Positions 7,515-17,792 of a stretch of 64,000 bases of DNA are shown here, piece after piece. This DNA is from Piscinibacter sp. HJYY11. GTDB lineage: Bacteria; Pseudomonadota; Gammaproteobacteria; Burkholderiales; Burkholderiaceae_C. The notes under the pieces are model-generated. The model worked only from the letters and a program-made list of their open reading frames with translations. It was not told where the DNA came from and did no database searches. Where the stretch lies: assembly GCF_016735515.1 (NCBI RefSeq), contig NZ_JAERQZ010000001.1, positions 248,001 to 312,000 of the forward strand, in the 5' to 3' direction. Positions within the stretch are counted from its first letter, which is position 1; each line of letters begins with the position of its first letter. Both the position numbers and the translations under genes were made by a program.

Positions 7515-10076
7515 ATGTTCACAAGAATCAACATCTGCTCGGCGGCCTTGATGGCGGCTGGTGGCGTGCTGGCCTCCGGGCCGGTGTTCGGCCAAACCCA
7601 GGGGCAGCCTCAGCTGGAGCGGGTGGAGATCACCGGGTCGGCGATCAAGCGCGCCAACCAGGAGGGGGTGGCGCCGGTGGACATCGTCACGCGCAAGGAC
7701 ATCGCCCGGACCGGCGCGAGGACCGTCAACGAGCTCATCCGTTCGATCGCCTCGATCGACATCTACGATCAAGGCGAGCTCACCGGTGATGCGCCGGCGG
7801 CGGCGGGGGCGGCCAATTTTGCGTTGCGCGGCCTTGCGGTCGACAACACCCTGGTCCTGCTGAACGGGCGCCGCGTGGCGATCAACGCGTTCTACGACTC
7901 GTCGGGTGCGGGCGCGGCGTTCGACATCAACATGGTGCCGCTGTCGATGATCGAGCGCATCGAGATCCTGAAGGACGGCGGCTCGGCGATCTACGGTGCC
8001 GATGCGGTGGCGGGCGTGATCAACATCATCACGCGGCGCGACTACAAGGGGATCAACGCCACCGCGACCTACGGCCAGAGCAGCCGCGGCGACGCCACGG
8101 AAAAGGCCGCGGGGTTCAGCGGCGGTTTCGGTGACCTCGCCACCGACCGGTTCAACGTGTCGTTCGGCCTCGACATCTTCAAGCGCGACCCGATCTATCG
8201 CCGGGACCGCGAGATGACAAGTTCGGCGGACTTCCGACGCTACGGTGGCCCTGACGGCCGCAGCTCGTTCGCCCCGACCGGCAACATCGTCGACCCGAAC
8301 GACGGCTCGTTCGTGGACCAGACCTATGCGCCATGCCCGGCGGGCAGCTTCAACGTGCGCTGCCGCTACGACTTCAACCAGTCGGTGATCACCGCCTACA
8401 ACGGTGCCGACCGAGTGGGCGGCCTGGCCACCGCCTCGGTGCTGTTCACGCCGTCGCTCAAGGGCTTCGTGGAGGTGCTGGCCTCGCGCAACAAGGACAA
8501 GTTCGAAGGCCATCCGGTGCCCGACTTCTTCAACGTGCCGATCACCGACCCTTCCCAGACCCCCTACGAAGACCCGACGAACCCGGGCACGATCTACATC
8601 GCCGGCCGATTCATGCAGGGCGGCCCGCGCACCACCCACCGCGTGAGCGACTACCTGAACACCGTGGCCGGTGTCGAAGGGACGACCGAACTTCTCGACT
8701 GGCGAGTTGCAGCGGGCCAGGGCGTGAGCAAGATCAAGAATTCGCAGTTCAACTACTACGACCGCACGCTGTGGACGGCCGCCACGACCACCGGTGCCAT
8801 CAACCCCACGGTCACCACCAATGACCCGGTGTTCGTCGAGAGCTTGAAGGTGACGCCGGTGCGCGAAGGCAAGGCCGTGACGCGCTTCATCAATGCCGAC
8901 GTGAGTGGCGACGTGACGAAAATGCCGGCCGGCATGCTGCGCTATGCCGTGGGCGCGGCGGTCTACCGTGAGCGGCTCGTCGATCGGCCCGACACCCTGA
9001 TGCAGGCCGGCAACGTGGTCGGCGACATCCGGCAGGCGGGAGCCGACGCGTCGCGCACGGTCAAGGGCGTGTTTGGCGAGTTGTCGGTGCCGCTCCTGAA
9101 GAACCTCGAGAGCCAGGTCGCCTTGCGGCACGACATCTATCCGAGCGAGAGCAAGACGAGCCCGAAGCTCGGCCTCGCATGGCAGGCCAACCCGTTCGTC
9201 AAGGTGCGCAGCTCGTACACCGAAAGCTTCAAGGCCCCGGTGCTCAAGCAGCTCTACGGCGGCCAGGAAGAAGGCGCGATCACCATCGACACCGACGAGC
9301 AGTGCGCAGGCCTTGGCCTGCCGCCGAACTGTGGAGCCAACGCCTTCCAGGTCAACGGCGCCAACCCCAATCTCAAGTCCGAGAAGGCCAAGACCTACAA
9401 CCTCGGCCTTGTGCTCGATCCGATGCCCAACGTCAGTGCCAGCATCGACTTCTGGAAGATCAAGAAGCGCGACGACATTTCTTCGCCCACCGTCTCTGAA
9501 GCCATCGACCGCGGCCTCTTCGAATTCCGCGGTGGGCGCTACTACATCTACACGAACCTTCTCAACATCTCCCAGCGCGTGCACAAGGGTGTCGACTTCG
9601 ATGGCCGCGTGCGCTTTCCCGGCACGTCGCTGGGCACGGTGACCTTTCAGAACACCACCACCTACTACATCAGCCTGAAGCGGCAGGAAAGCGACGGAGA
9701 ACCGCTGCGCGAAACCGTCAACACCTATGCCTTGCCACGCTGGCGAAACACGTTCCGTGCGAGCACCGCTTCGGGGCCATGGACGGTGTCTGGCGCGCTG
9801 CGCTCGGTGGCTGGCTTCTGGGACAGTGCCGACTACCTGAGCGAAGCCCGCAACTCACGCAAGGTCGGCGCCTATGACGAGACCGACGTGCAGGTCGATT
9901 ACGCCGGCATCAAGGGCCTGACCGTGACGGCGGGCGTCAAGAACGTGTTCGATCGCATGCCGCCGTTCAGCGTGCAGAACGCCAGCGACGGCACCTACAG
10001 CCAGATGGGCTTCGCCGAGCTCTACAACGCCCGCGGCCGCTTCATGTACCTGACGCTGTCTTACGCGTTCCAATAG
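7515..10076 (+). CDS. TonB-dependent outer-membrane receptor
   Basis: An 853-residue outer-membrane active transporter. It has a signal peptide (residues 1-26, ending VFG), then a short segment ERVEITGS typical of the region around the TonB box. The plug domain covers about residues 40-170, with the conserved run IERIEILKDGGSAIYGADAVAGVINI. A 22-strand beta-barrel follows, ending in the aromatic-rich strand YLTLSYAFQ. A proper AGGAG site precedes ATG 7515. It lies directly before its own tonB/exbB/exbD genes, so the energy module is probably dedicated to it. The plug motifs resemble the large CirA/BtuB-like group seen in Xanthomonas and Caulobacter. No siderophore-type partner gene is nearby, so the ligand is unknown; the upstream peptide importer makes peptides or murein fragments a reasonable guess. 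Confidence 0.95.
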   Translation: MFTRINICSAALMAAGGVLASGPVFGQTQGQPQLERVEITGSAIKRANQEGVAPVDIVTRKDIARTGARTVNELIRSIASIDIYDQGELTGDAPAAAGAANFALRGLAVDNTLVLLNGRRVAINAFYDSSGAGAAFDINMVPLSMIERIEILKDGGSAIYGADAVAGVINIITRRDYKGINATATYGQSSRGDATEKAAGFSGGFGDLATDRFNVSFGLDIFKRDPIYRRDREMTSSADFRRYGGPDGRSSFAPTGNIVDPNDGSFVDQTYAPCPAGSFNVRCRYDFNQSVITAYNGADRVGGLATASVLFTPSLKGFVEVLASRNKDKFEGHPVPDFFNVPITDPSQTPYEDPTNPGTIYIAGRFMQGGPRTTHRVSDYLNTVAGVEGTTELLDWRVAAGQGVSKIKNSQFNYYDRTLWTAATTTGAINPTVTTNDPVFVESLKVTPVREGKAVTRFINADVSGDVTKMPAGMLRYAVGAAVYRERLVDRPDTLMQAGNVVGDIRQAGADASRTVKGVFGELSVPLLKNLESQVALRHDIYPSESKTSPKLGLAWQANPFVKVRSSYTESFKAPVLKQLYGGQEEGAITIDTDEQCAGLGLPPNCGANAFQVNGANPNLKSEKAKTYNLGLVLDPMPNVSASIDFWKIKKRDDISSPTVSEAIDRGLFEFRGGRYYIYTNLLNISQRVHKGVDFDGRVRFPGTSLGTVTFQNTTTYYISLKRQESDGEPLRETVNTYALPRWRNTFRASTASGPWTVSGALRSVAGFWDSADYLSEARNSRKVGAYDETDVQVDYAGIKGLTVTAGVKNVFDRMPPFSVQNASDGTYSQMGFAELYNARGRFMYLTLSYAFQ

Positions 10077-10102
10077 GCGGCGGACCGACGAGCAGTACCC
10101 GC

Positions 10103-10765
10103 ATGGATTTTTCGAAGACACAGGCAGACCCACGCCGGCGCTTCATCGGCATCGCCTTCGTGGTGGTGCTGCACGCGGTCCTCCTGTTCGGCCTCATGTC
10201 CGGCCTGGCACGCAAGGAAGTCGACGTCGCGCGGGCGCCCATCGAGACCAAGGTCATCGAGGAGGTCACCAAGCCGCCTCCGCCACCCGAGCTGCCACCA
10301 CCACCGCCGCCCAAGCTGGAAGCACCCCCGCCGCCGCCCTTCATCCCGCCGCCCGAAGTGCAGGTGGCCGTGCCGCCGCCGCCCGCGCCGGCCATCACCG
10401 CCACGCCGACACCGCCGCCGCCCGCGCCGGTGCCCATCGCGCCGACGGTGCCGGTGCCGGCCCCTGCGCCGCCCGCGGCGCCACCGGCGCCGCCTTCGGT
10501 GGCGGTGAGCTGCCCCGGCTACAAGGAGCTGATGATGGACGCCGGCTTTCCGCGCGAAGCCACCCGGGCGCAGCTGAACGCGGGCGAGGTGACCGTGTCC
10601 TTCACCATCGGCACGCGGGGCGAGGTGAAGAACGTCGCCATCGTGAAGAGCACGCACCGCGCGTTCAACCGGCACAGCCTGGAGATGGTGGCGCAGTTCA
10701 AATGCATCGGGCAGGCGCAGGAGAGCACCCCGACCGTGGTGCTGAGCTACAAGGCTCCCGAGTGA
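10103..10765 (+). CDS. tonB: TonB energy transducer
   Basis: Inner-membrane anchored, periplasm-spanning protein of 220 residues that couples ExbB/ExbD to outer-membrane receptors. It has a single N-terminal membrane segment (about 13-33, FVVVLHAVLLFGLM) in which the His matches the functional His of the TonB SHxxxL region. A long Pro/Ala/Val-rich spacer covers about 55-132, encoded by CCG/CCC-rich runs. The C-terminal TonB domain (about 137-220) contains GEVTVSFTIGTRGEVKNVAIVKST and a paired-cysteine arrangement (Cys at SCPGY and FKCIG). It follows the receptor by 26 bases. It is somewhat shorter than E. coli TonB. Confidence 0.93.
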   Translation: MDFSKTQADPRRRFIGIAFVVVLHAVLLFGLMSGLARKEVDVARAPIETKVIEEVTKPPPPPELPPPPPPKLEAPPPPPFIPPPEVQVAVPPPPAPAITATPTPPPPAPVPIAPTVPVPAPAPPAAPPAPPSVAVSCPGYKELMMDAGFPREATRAQLNAGEVTVSFTIGTRGEVKNVAIVKSTHRAFNRHSLEMVAQFKCIGQAQESTPTVVLSYKAPE

Positions 10766-10806
10766 GGCAAGCCGGTTCCCTTTTCAAGCAAGCAGATCGG
10801 AATGGA

Positions 10807-11628
10807 ATGTTCATGTCCCTGATTCGAAAACTCCACTCGCTCGCGGCAGGCCTGTTGCTGGCGGGCGCATTCGCGGCACCCGCGCACGCACAGGCACCGG
10901 CCTCGGCCCCTGCGGCGGCGCCGGTGGCGGCGGCCGCTGCGCCAGCCGCCGCCAAGGAGAGCGTCGAGAACCCCTACGACCTCAAGCACATGCTGATGCA
11001 GGGCGACAAGGTCACGCTGCTGACCTTTGGCCTGCTGGTGCTGATGAGCGCCGCAAGCTGGTACATCCTCGTCACCAAGCTGATGGAAAGCTTCAAGCTC
11101 AGCGCCGAGGCCAGGCAGGCCCGCGCGAGCTTCTTCAAGTCGGCCACCCTGGCCGACGGCATCAAGACGCTGAAGCCGGGTGGCGTGTTCCACTTCATCG
11201 CCGAGAGCGGCGTCGAGGCGGGCCGCGACCACTCGGGTGAACTCACCGCCAACATCGACCGCAACACCTGGATCGGCATGAGCGTGCAGCGCGCCGTCGA
11301 CACGGTGCACAGCCGCATGCAGGACGGGCTGGCGGTGCTGGCCACCGTGGGCTCGACCGCACCGTTCATCGGCCTCTTCGGCACGGTGTGGGGCATCCTG
11401 AACGCGCTCACCGCCATCGGCGTGGCGGGGCAGGCGTCGATCGACAAGGTGGCCGGCCCGGTGGGCGAAGCGCTCATCATGACGGCCATCGGCCTGGCGG
11501 TCGCGGTGCCTGCCGTGCTGGGCTACAACTGGCTCGTGCGCCGCAACAAGGTGGCCATGGAGTCGGTGCGTGGCTTTGGCGCCGACCTGCACGGCGTGCT
11601 GCTCGGCAGCCGCTCCGCCGCACGTTGA
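10807..11628 (+). CDS. exbB: ExbB proton channel subunit (with signal peptide and Ala/Pro-rich N-terminus)
   Basis: MotA/TolQ/ExbB-family inner-membrane subunit that powers TonB. The first about 28 residues form a cleavable-looking signal peptide (ending AHAQ). An Ala/Pro-rich stretch follows to about residue 47, then the three-helix ExbB core: VTLLTFGLLVLMSAASWYI, the cytoplasmic domain, and the channel helices VLATVGSTAPFIGLFGTVWGI and ALIMTAIGLAVAVPAVLGYN. An N-terminal signal-plus-spacer is known in the longer ExbB class. ATG 10807 is taken as start; ATG 10813 is equally possible and changes only two residues. Confidence 0.93.
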   Translation: MFMSLIRKLHSLAAGLLLAGAFAAPAHAQAPASAPAAAPVAAAAAPAAAKESVENPYDLKHMLMQGDKVTLLTFGLLVLMSAASWYILVTKLMESFKLSAEARQARASFFKSATLADGIKTLKPGGVFHFIAESGVEAGRDHSGELTANIDRNTWIGMSVQRAVDTVHSRMQDGLAVLATVGSTAPFIGLFGTVWGILNALTAIGVAGQASIDKVAGPVGEALIMTAIGLAVAVPAVLGYNWLVRRNKVAMESVRGFGADLHGVLLGSRSAAR

Positions 11629-11641
11629 TGGCCCGCTGATC

Positions 11642-12070
11642 ATGGCGATGAATGTCGGCTCCCCCGACGGCGACGAGGACGAGGTGCTGTCCACCATCAA
11701 CACCACGCCGCTGGTCGACGTGATGCTGGTGCTGCTCATCATCTTCCTCATCACCGTGCCGGTGGTGACACAGAACGCGCCTGTCGCCCTGCCGAAGGAA
11801 ACCAATCTTGCGCGGCAGACCAAGCCCGAGAATATCGAGATCTCGGTGACGCGCGAGGGCGAGGTCTACTGGAACAACGTGGCGGTCGCGGACAACAACG
11901 CGCTCGTCGAGCGGCTCAAGAAGGTGTCGCTGATGGTGCCGCAGCCCGAGGTGCACATCCGCGGCGACGAGAAGGCGCGCTACGAGTCGGTCGGCCGGGT
12001 GGTGTATGCCTGCCAGCGGGCGGGCATCCAGAAGGTCAGCTTCGTCACCGAGCCTCCTCCTCGTGGTTGA
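11642..12070 (+). CDS. exbD: ExbD, first copy
   Basis: TolR/ExbD-family protein (142 residues) that sits inside the ExbB pentamer and anchors in the periplasm. The single membrane helix begins with the functional Asp in NTTPLVDVMLVLLII. The periplasmic domain ends PPPRG. The start at 11642 is 13 bases after exbB. It is one of two consecutive exbD genes. Confidence 0.93.
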   Translation: MAMNVGSPDGDEDEVLSTINTTPLVDVMLVLLIIFLITVPVVTQNAPVALPKETNLARQTKPENIEISVTREGEVYWNNVAVADNNALVERLKKVSLMVPQPEVHIRGDEKARYESVGRVVYACQRAGIQKVSFVTEPPPRG

Positions 12071-12096
12071 CTCGCGCAGCTGAAGGATCACACACG

Positions 12097-12528
12097 ATGG
12101 CAATGAACATGGGCCCGGGCAGCGGTGGCGACGACCCCGACGTGATGGTCGAGATGAACACCACGCCGCTGATCGACGTGATGCTGGTGCTGCTGATCAT
12201 GCTCATCATCACGATTCCGATCCAGCTTCACTCGGTCAACATCAACATGCCGACCGGCACGCCGCCGCCGCCGACGGTGCCGCCACAGGTGGTGACCATC
12301 GACGTCGACTTCGACGGCACGGTGTTCTGGAACGGCGAGAGCCTGCCCAACCGGGCGGAGCTCGAAGCGAGGTTGGCGGCCACGGCGGCCCTGCCCGAGC
12401 AGCCCGAGGTGCACCTGAAGCCCAACAAGCTCGTCGAGTACAAGGACGTGGCAATGGTGCTAGCGAGCGCGCAGCGCCTCGGCGTGACCAAGCTCGGCAT
12501 CGTGGGCCATGAGCAGTTCGTAAAGTGA
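12097..12528 (+). CDS. exbD: ExbD, second copy
   Basis: A second ExbD of 143 residues, with the same membrane motif (NTTPLIDVMLVLLIM) and a Gly/Asp-rich N-terminus. A Pro-rich insertion (GTPPPPTVPPQ) directly after the membrane helix is absent from the first copy. It is therefore a diverged paralogue rather than a recent duplicate. Paired exbD1/exbD2 genes behind tonB and exbB are known in Xanthomonas, where the second copy is needed for only some functions. The ATG at 12097 lies 26 bases after the first copy. Confidence 0.92.
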   Translation: MAMNMGPGSGGDDPDVMVEMNTTPLIDVMLVLLIMLIITIPIQLHSVNINMPTGTPPPPTVPPQVVTIDVDFDGTVFWNGESLPNRAELEARLAATAALPEQPEVHLKPNKLVEYKDVAMVLASAQRLGVTKLGIVGHEQFVK

Positions 12529-13748
12529 TGGCCATGTCGATTTGCCGTGGCCTTGTCGCGGTCTGCCTGGCGTGCAGCTTGGCGGTGGCTGTCGCGCAGG
12601 AAGCGCTGCGGCCCGAGGTGGGTAAGCCGCTGCAGGCGGCGCAGGAGCTCATCAAGGCGCAGAAGTACAAGGAAGCTCTCGCCAAGGTGCGTGACGCCGA
12701 GGCGGTGCCCAACAAGAGCGCCCACGAGAGCTACCTGGTCGAGCGCATGCGCATCGCCGCGGCGTCGGGCGCCGGCGATGCCGAGACAGCCGCCAGGTCG
12801 TTCGAGGTGCTGAAGGCGAGCGGCAAGCTGCCCGCGGCGGACCAGCTGCGCATGCTGGAGTCTCTGGCCGGCGCCTTCTACCGCGCGAAGGACTACGGCA
12901 AGGCCGTCACGTGGGGCCGGCGCTACCTGGCCGAAGGTGGTGGCAACACGCAGATCCGCACGCTCGTGATCCAGTCGCAGTACCTGTCGGGTGACTATGC
13001 CGGTGCCGCCAAGGAGCTGGTGCTCGAGGTGCAGGGCGACGACAAGGCCGGCCGCGTGACGCCGGAAGACCGCCTCACGCTCCTGCTCAACGCCGCGCAG
13101 CGTGCCAACGACCCTGCGAGCCATGTGTTCGCGATCGAGCACCTGATCGCCCACTACCCGAAGAAGGAGTACTGGAGCGACCTGCTGGCCCGCCTGCAGC
13201 GCAAGCCCGGCTTCAGCGACCGCCTGGCGCTCGACACCTACCGCCTCATGCTCGCGACCGGCAGCATGCGCAGCGCCAACGACTACATGGAGATGGCGCA
13301 GCTCGCGGTGCAGGCCGGCCTGTCAGGCGAAGGCCGGCAGGTGGTCGACAAGGGTTTCGCCGCGGGTGTGCTGGGCACCGGCACGCCTGCCGAAGCCGAC
13401 CGGCACCGCCGCCTGAAGGACCTGGTGGCGAAGCGGGCCGACGAAGAGAAACAGGGCTTCGCCACACGCGAGGTGCAAGCCGGCGCGGCGCGCAATGGCG
13501 ACGAGCTGGTGAACCTCGGCTTCTCGCTGACCTTTCTCGGTGACACGAAGAAGGGCCTTGCGCTCATGGAGAAGGGCATCGCCAAGGGCAACCTGAAGCG
13601 GCCCGACGATGCGAAGCTGCACCTCGGCATCGCCTACCTCCTGGCGGGTGAGGCCACCCGCGCGCAGGCTGTCCTGAAAACGGTGGCCGGCCAGGACGGC
13701 ACGGCCGATCTCGCGCGGCTGTGGTCGCTCGCCGCGCGCCGCAAATAG
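12528..13748 (+). CDS. Periplasmic tetratricopeptide-like repeat protein of the TonB cluster
   Basis: A 406-residue protein with a signal peptide (MAMSICRGLVAVCLACSLAVAVAQ). Helical repeats of TPR type run through most of its length (PLQAAQELIKAQKYKEALAKV; LAGAFYRAKDYGKAVTWGRRYLAEG; NLGFSLTFLGDTKKGLALMEKGI). No catalytic motif is visible. ATG 12528 overlaps the exbD2 stop (TGATG); GTG 12525 and ATG 12534 are alternatives. Co-location with tonB/exbB/exbD suggests it helps the TonB system in the periplasm, for instance as a scaffold or peptidoglycan-side partner, but its role is not established. It ends three bases from the convergent SDR gene, leaving no room for a terminator. Confidence 0.85.
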   Translation: MAMSICRGLVAVCLACSLAVAVAQEALRPEVGKPLQAAQELIKAQKYKEALAKVRDAEAVPNKSAHESYLVERMRIAAASGAGDAETAARSFEVLKASGKLPAADQLRMLESLAGAFYRAKDYGKAVTWGRRYLAEGGGNTQIRTLVIQSQYLSGDYAGAAKELVLEVQGDDKAGRVTPEDRLTLLLNAAQRANDPASHVFAIEHLIAHYPKKEYWSDLLARLQRKPGFSDRLALDTYRLMLATGSMRSANDYMEMAQLAVQAGLSGEGRQVVDKGFAAGVLGTGTPAEADRHRRLKDLVAKRADEEKQGFATREVQAGAARNGDELVNLGFSLTFLGDTKKGLALMEKGIAKGNLKRPDDAKLHLGIAYLLAGEATRAQAVLKTVAGQDGTADLARLWSLAARRK

Positions 13749-13751
13749 GCT

Positions 13752-14510
13752 CTAACGCGGTGCCAAGCGGATCGCACCGTCGAGGCGGATCACCTCGCCG
13801 TTGAGCATGTCATTCGTGATGATCTGGTGCACGAGCTTCGCGTAGTCGGCCGGAGTGCCCAGGCGGCTCGGGAAGGGCACACCGGCGGCCAGCGAGTCCT
13901 GCACCTCCTGTGGCATCGAGAAGAGCATCGGCGTGCCGAAGATGCCGGGCGCGATCGTCATGTTGCGGATGCCGTTGCGCGCCAGGTCGCGTGCGATCGG
14001 GAGCGTCATGCCCACCACGCCGCCCTTGGAGGCGGAGTAGGCCGCCTGGCCGATCTGGCCGTCGTAGGCGGCGACACTGGCGGTGGAGATCAACACGCCA
14101 CGCTCGCCCGTCGATTCGGGCTCGTTGCGGCTCATCGCTTCGGCCGCGAGGCGGATCATGTTGAAGCTGCCGATCAGGTTGACCGTGACCACCTTGCTGA
14201 AAATCGCAAGGGGGTGGGCGCCTTCCTTGCCGACGGTCTTCACGGCGGGCGCGATGCCGGCGCAGTTGACGAGGCCCATCAGCTTGCCCATCGACACCGC
14301 TGCGGCCACCGCGGCCTGGCCGTCGGCTTCCTGGCTCACATCGCAGCGCACGAAGCGGCCCCCGAGCTCCTGGGCGATGGCTTCGCCGCGGTCGACCTGC
14401 AGGTCGGCAATCAGCACCTTGCCGCCGTTGCTGGCCAGCATGCGCACCGTGCCTTCGCCCAGGCCGGATGCGCCGCCGGTGACGATGAAGACCTTGCCTG
14501 CGATGTCCAT
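13752..14510 (-). CDS. SDR-family dehydrogenase, 3-hydroxyacyl-CoA dehydrogenase-like
   Basis: A 252-residue classical short-chain dehydrogenase. The NAD-binding motif is TGGASGLG near the N-terminus, with an acidic residue after strand 2 (IADLQVD) that favours NAD. The catalytic Ser is in [12 protein letters not shown] and the YSASK active site follows. The overall pattern (short, HSD17B10-like, ending ...[10 protein letters not shown]) fits a 3-hydroxyacyl-CoA or 2-methyl-3-hydroxybutyryl-CoA dehydrogenase; the exact substrate is uncertain. It lies downstream of adk on the same strand, but the adk terminator separates them. Confidence 0.85.
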   Translation of the reverse strand: MDIAGKVFIVTGGASGLGEGTVRMLASNGGKVLIADLQVDRGEAIAQELGGRFVRCDVSQEADGQAAVAAAVSMGKLMGLVNCAGIAPAVKTVGKEGAHPLAIFSKVVTVNLIGSFNMIRLAAEAMSRNEPESTGERGVLISTASVAAYDGQIGQAAYSASKGGVVGMTLPIARDLARNGIRNMTIAPGIFGTPMLFSMPQEVQDSLAAGVPFPSRLGTPADYAKLVHQIITNDMLNGEVIRLDGAIRLAPR

Positions 14511-14537
14511 GGGATGCTCCTGGTGAGTGCTGGATGA

Positions 14538-14564
14538 AAAAAGCCGCTCGGGGAGCGGCTTTCG
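14538..14564 (-). terminator. Rho-independent terminator of adk
   Basis: A 10-bp perfect stem (14540-14549 with 14553-14562, AAAGCCGCTC/GAGCGGCTTT) with a 3-base loop. Read on the minus strand it is followed by six Ts. It lies between the adk stop and the SDR start. Confidence 0.9.
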
Positions 14565-14579
14565 GTTTGTCGTGAGTGA

Positions 14580-15266
<687 letters not shown>

Positions 15267-15319
15267 TCAGTGCCTGCAGAGCGGGCAGGCCTCAGGTGCA
15301 AACGAGAATAGCACGGGGG

Positions 15320-16072
15320 TCATACAAGAAGCTGACGCACACGTGCCAGGTCTTCGGGCGTGTCGATGCCAGGGCCAGGGCGCGTGTTGCTCACGTGCAC
15401 CGCGATGCGCTCGCCGTGCCAGAGCACCCGAAGTTGCTCCAGCGACTCGATTGCTTCCAGCGGCGACGGCGGCAGCTGAGGGAATCGGCGCAGGAAGCTC
15501 GCGCGGTAGCCGTAGATGCCGATGTGGCGCAGCGGCGCCGGTTGCGGCAGCTGCGTCACGCCCTGCGCGTGGCCGTCTCGCCACCAGGGGATCGGCGCGC
15601 GGGAGAAATAGAGTGCCCGCGCCGAGCCATCGAGCACGACCTTCACGACGTTGGGGTTGAGCAGCTCGTCGACGTGGTCGATCTCGTGGGCGGCGGTGCT
15701 CATCACGCACTCGGGGCGCGACGCGAGCAAGCCGGCGCAGGCGTCGATCAGCGCGGGGTCGATCAGCGGCTCGTCGCCCTGAACGTTGACGACGGCATCG
15801 TCGCCTTGCAGGCCGAGCAGCGCGCAGGCCTGGGCCAGACGGTCGCTGCCGGTGGGGTGCTCGGGGTCGGTCAGCACACAGTCGACAGCGTGGGCGCGAC
15901 AGGCCTGCACGATCTCGTCGTCATCGGCCGCCACCACCACGCGCGCCGCACTGGACGCCGCGGCACGGCGCGCGACGCGCACGACCATCGGCACGCCACC
16001 GAGATCGGCCAGCACCTTGCGTGGCAAACGCGTCGACTTGAGCCGCGCGGGCACCAGCACGGTGAACTTCAC
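15320..16072 (-). CDS. kdsB: 3-deoxy-manno-octulosonate cytidylyltransferase
   Basis: Activates KDO as CMP-KDO for the lipopolysaccharide inner core. It has 250 residues with the nucleotidyltransferase N-terminus [20 protein letters not shown], then NVQGDEPLI and HIGIYGYR, all hallmarks of KdsB. The GTG at 16072 is preferred because it overlaps the stop of the upstream Trm112-like gene (GTGA) and begins exactly at the conserved FTVLVPAR strand; the longer open frame runs into that gene. Confidence 0.95.
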   Translation of the reverse strand: MKFTVLVPARLKSTRLPRKVLADLGGVPMVVRVARRAAASSAARVVVAADDDEIVQACRAHAVDCVLTDPEHPTGSDRLAQACALLGLQGDDAVVNVQGDEPLIDPALIDACAGLLASRPECVMSTAAHEIDHVDELLNPNVVKVVLDGSARALYFSRAPIPWWRDGHAQGVTQLPQPAPLRHIGIYGYRASFLRRFPQLPPSPLEAIESLEQLRVLWHGERIAVHVSNTRPGPGIDTPEDLARVRQLLV

Positions 16073-16275
16073 GCGGCGGCCTCCGGCGCAGAGGAGGGAG
16101 CGTCGGTGGATCGGGCTTCGGATTCGAGCATCACCGGGATGCCGTCGCGCACCGGGAATGCCAGCCGGTCGGCGCGGCACACGAGCTCATGCTGCGCATG
16201 CGTCGGCGGACGCTGGTGTTCGAGGGGGCCCTTGCAGAGCGGGCAGACGAGGAGCTCGAGCAGTCGAGTGTCCAT
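16069..16275 (-). CDS. Trm112-family small protein
   Basis: A 68-residue protein with the Trm112/YcaR signature: [14 protein letters not shown] near the N-terminus, then [21 protein letters not shown]. One CxxC pair plus a later single Cys suggests a degenerate metal site. YcaR-type proteins sit between lpxK and kdsB in many proteobacteria, as here, but their role is unsettled. ATG 16275 starts at MDTRLLELL, the usual family start. It is 11 bases from lpxK. Confidence 0.9.
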   Translation of the reverse strand: MDTRLLELLVCPLCKGPLEHQRPPTHAQHELVCRADRLAFPVRDGIPVMLESEARSTDAPSSAPEAAA

Positions 16276-16286
16276 GGACAGGTCCT

Positions 16287-17300
16287 TCAGGTGGTGGGCG
16301 TGAGCCACGGCAGCAGTTGCGAGGCGATCGCCGGGTCGATCTCAAAGTCTAGCGTTGCGACCCACACCCGCGTGCTGCCCATGTGGCCGGGGCGCAGCTT
16401 CACCGCGTCTTTCTCGGTGGCGATGACGTCGGTGGCCGTGGCGGGCCACGGCAGGGTGGTGAAGGGGTGGTGGTCGGGCAGGGGCAGCTCGTCGATCTGC
16501 AGGCCTTGGGCGCGCAGCATCTCGAAGTAGCGCTGAGGGCGCGCCATGCCGGCGGCGGCGATCACCTTGCGGCCTTGCAACGACACGAAGGCCTCGGGCG
16601 AGGCAGCCCGGCCGGCCCACCAGTCGGCGAGCGGGGTGAGTCCGCGCAGGCGGCGCTGCGCCTGGTGGCCCGGCAGCGGCGTGCTGGCACGGCTGGCGTT
16701 GTAGACCACGAGGCTGCGCGCAGGCACCTCGGCGGGCACCGGTTCCCGCAGGGGTCCGGCCGGCAGCAGCCAACCGTTGCCGCCGCCGCGCTCGTCGAAC
16801 ACGATCACCTGCGCATCGCGGGCGAGCCGGTGGTGCTGGAGGCCATCGTCGCTCACGAGCACGGTCAGGTCGGGGTGATTCTTGAGCAACAGCAGGCCGG
16901 CCGCGACGCGGTCGGCGCCCACCGCCACCGGCACCGTGGTGCGCAGGTGCATCAGCAAAGGCTCGTCGCCGGCCTCGCCGGCCGGCGTGTCGCGGGTGAC
17001 GAGCTGCGGCTCGTCGACCGATCGGCCGTAGCCGCGCGACACGATGCCGGGGCGGTGCCCGTGGGTTCGCAACAGCTGGATGAGCGCCATCGTGGTCGGC
17101 GTCTTGCCGGCACCACCGACGATCAGGTTGCCCACGACCAGCACGGGCACTGGCAGGCGGTGCGTGCGCAGCAAGCCCATGCGATAGCCCGCGGCGCGCA
17201 GGGCGATGATGACGCCGTACAGCCATGACAACGGCCACAACAGCCACGCGATGGCGCCACGCCTGAGCCAGGCCTCTTGCAGGGTTGATGCAGCCGGCAC
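16287..17300 (-). CDS. lpxK: Tetraacyldisaccharide 4'-kinase
   Basis: Inner-membrane-associated kinase that phosphorylates the lipid A disaccharide. The N-terminal hydrophobic anchor is [21 protein letters not shown], and the Walker A is [15 protein letters not shown]. Then come SRGYGR, DEPLLMH and VSDDGLQH, all conserved in LpxK. Length is 337 residues from GTG 17300, typical of the family; a TTG at 17357 would add 19 residues of low-complexity Ala/Arg. It sits directly behind exbD, and transcription is probably continuous with exbB-exbD. Confidence 0.92.
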   Translation of the reverse strand: MPAASTLQEAWLRRGAIAWLLWPLSWLYGVIIALRAAGYRMGLLRTHRLPVPVLVVGNLIVGGAGKTPTTMALIQLLRTHGHRPGIVSRGYGRSVDEPQLVTRDTPAGEAGDEPLLMHLRTTVPVAVGADRVAAGLLLLKNHPDLTVLVSDDGLQHHRLARDAQVIVFDERGGGNGWLLPAGPLREPVPAEVPARSLVVYNASRASTPLPGHQAQRRLRGLTPLADWWAGRAASPEAFVSLQGRKVIAAAGMARPQRYFEMLRAQGLQIDELPLPDHHPFTTLPWPATATDVIATEKDAVKLRPGHMGSTRVWVATLDFEIDPAIASQLLPWLTPTT

Positions 17301-17362
17301 GTTGGTGTCGTGAAGAAAGAGGACGGGCCGGGCAGCGGCCGCAGGGCGCGCCGCCAAGCCGC

Positions 17363-17788
17363 TCAGCGGCCCTGGTTGGCCTGGGTGGCGAAGGTCAGCT
17401 TGGGCAGCCCGGCACGCCGTGCTGCATCCATCACCGTGATGACCGACTGGTGCGCCGCCGTGGCGTCGGCCGAGATGATGATCACCGCGTCTTTCGAGCC
17501 TTCGGAGGCGGCACCCAGTTCGGCGGCCAGCATCTCCACGCTGCGGCCTTCGAGCAGCTTGCGGTTGATCGCATACCGCCCGTCGCCGGAGACCGAGACG
17601 ATGATCTCCCGCGGGTTGTCGCGCGGGCGGTCAGCGTCGGCCGTGGGCAGCGTGACGTTGAGCTCGGTGAACTTGGAGTAGGTGGTCGAGAGCATCAGGA
17701 AGATGATCACCACCAGCAGCACGTCGATGAACGGGATCAGGTTGATCTCGGGGTCTTCTCGGAGGTGCTTGCGGAAGTTCATGGACAT
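17363..17788 (-). CDS. exbD: ExbD/TolR-family protein, lpxK-linked
   Basis: A 141-residue ExbD-family protein. The membrane helix carries the functional Asp in INLIPFIDVLLVVIIFLML, followed by a periplasmic domain. It is distinct in sequence from the two ExbD copies in the tonB cluster. The ATG at 17788 is 4 bases after exbB, and 62 bases separate its stop from the preferred lpxK start. Confidence 0.93.
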   Translation of the reverse strand: MSMNFRKHLREDPEINLIPFIDVLLVVIIFLMLSTTYSKFTELNVTLPTADADRPRDNPREIIVSVSGDGRYAINRKLLEGRSVEMLAAELGAASEGSKDAVIIISADATAAHQSVITVMDAARRAGLPKLTFATQANQGR

Positions 17789-17792
17789 GGCC

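Noticed and set aside
10246..10500. CCG/CCC-rich repeats in tonB as a tandem DNA repeat array
   Set aside because: Irregular codon usage of a Pro-rich TonB spacer explains them; there is no fixed repeat unit.
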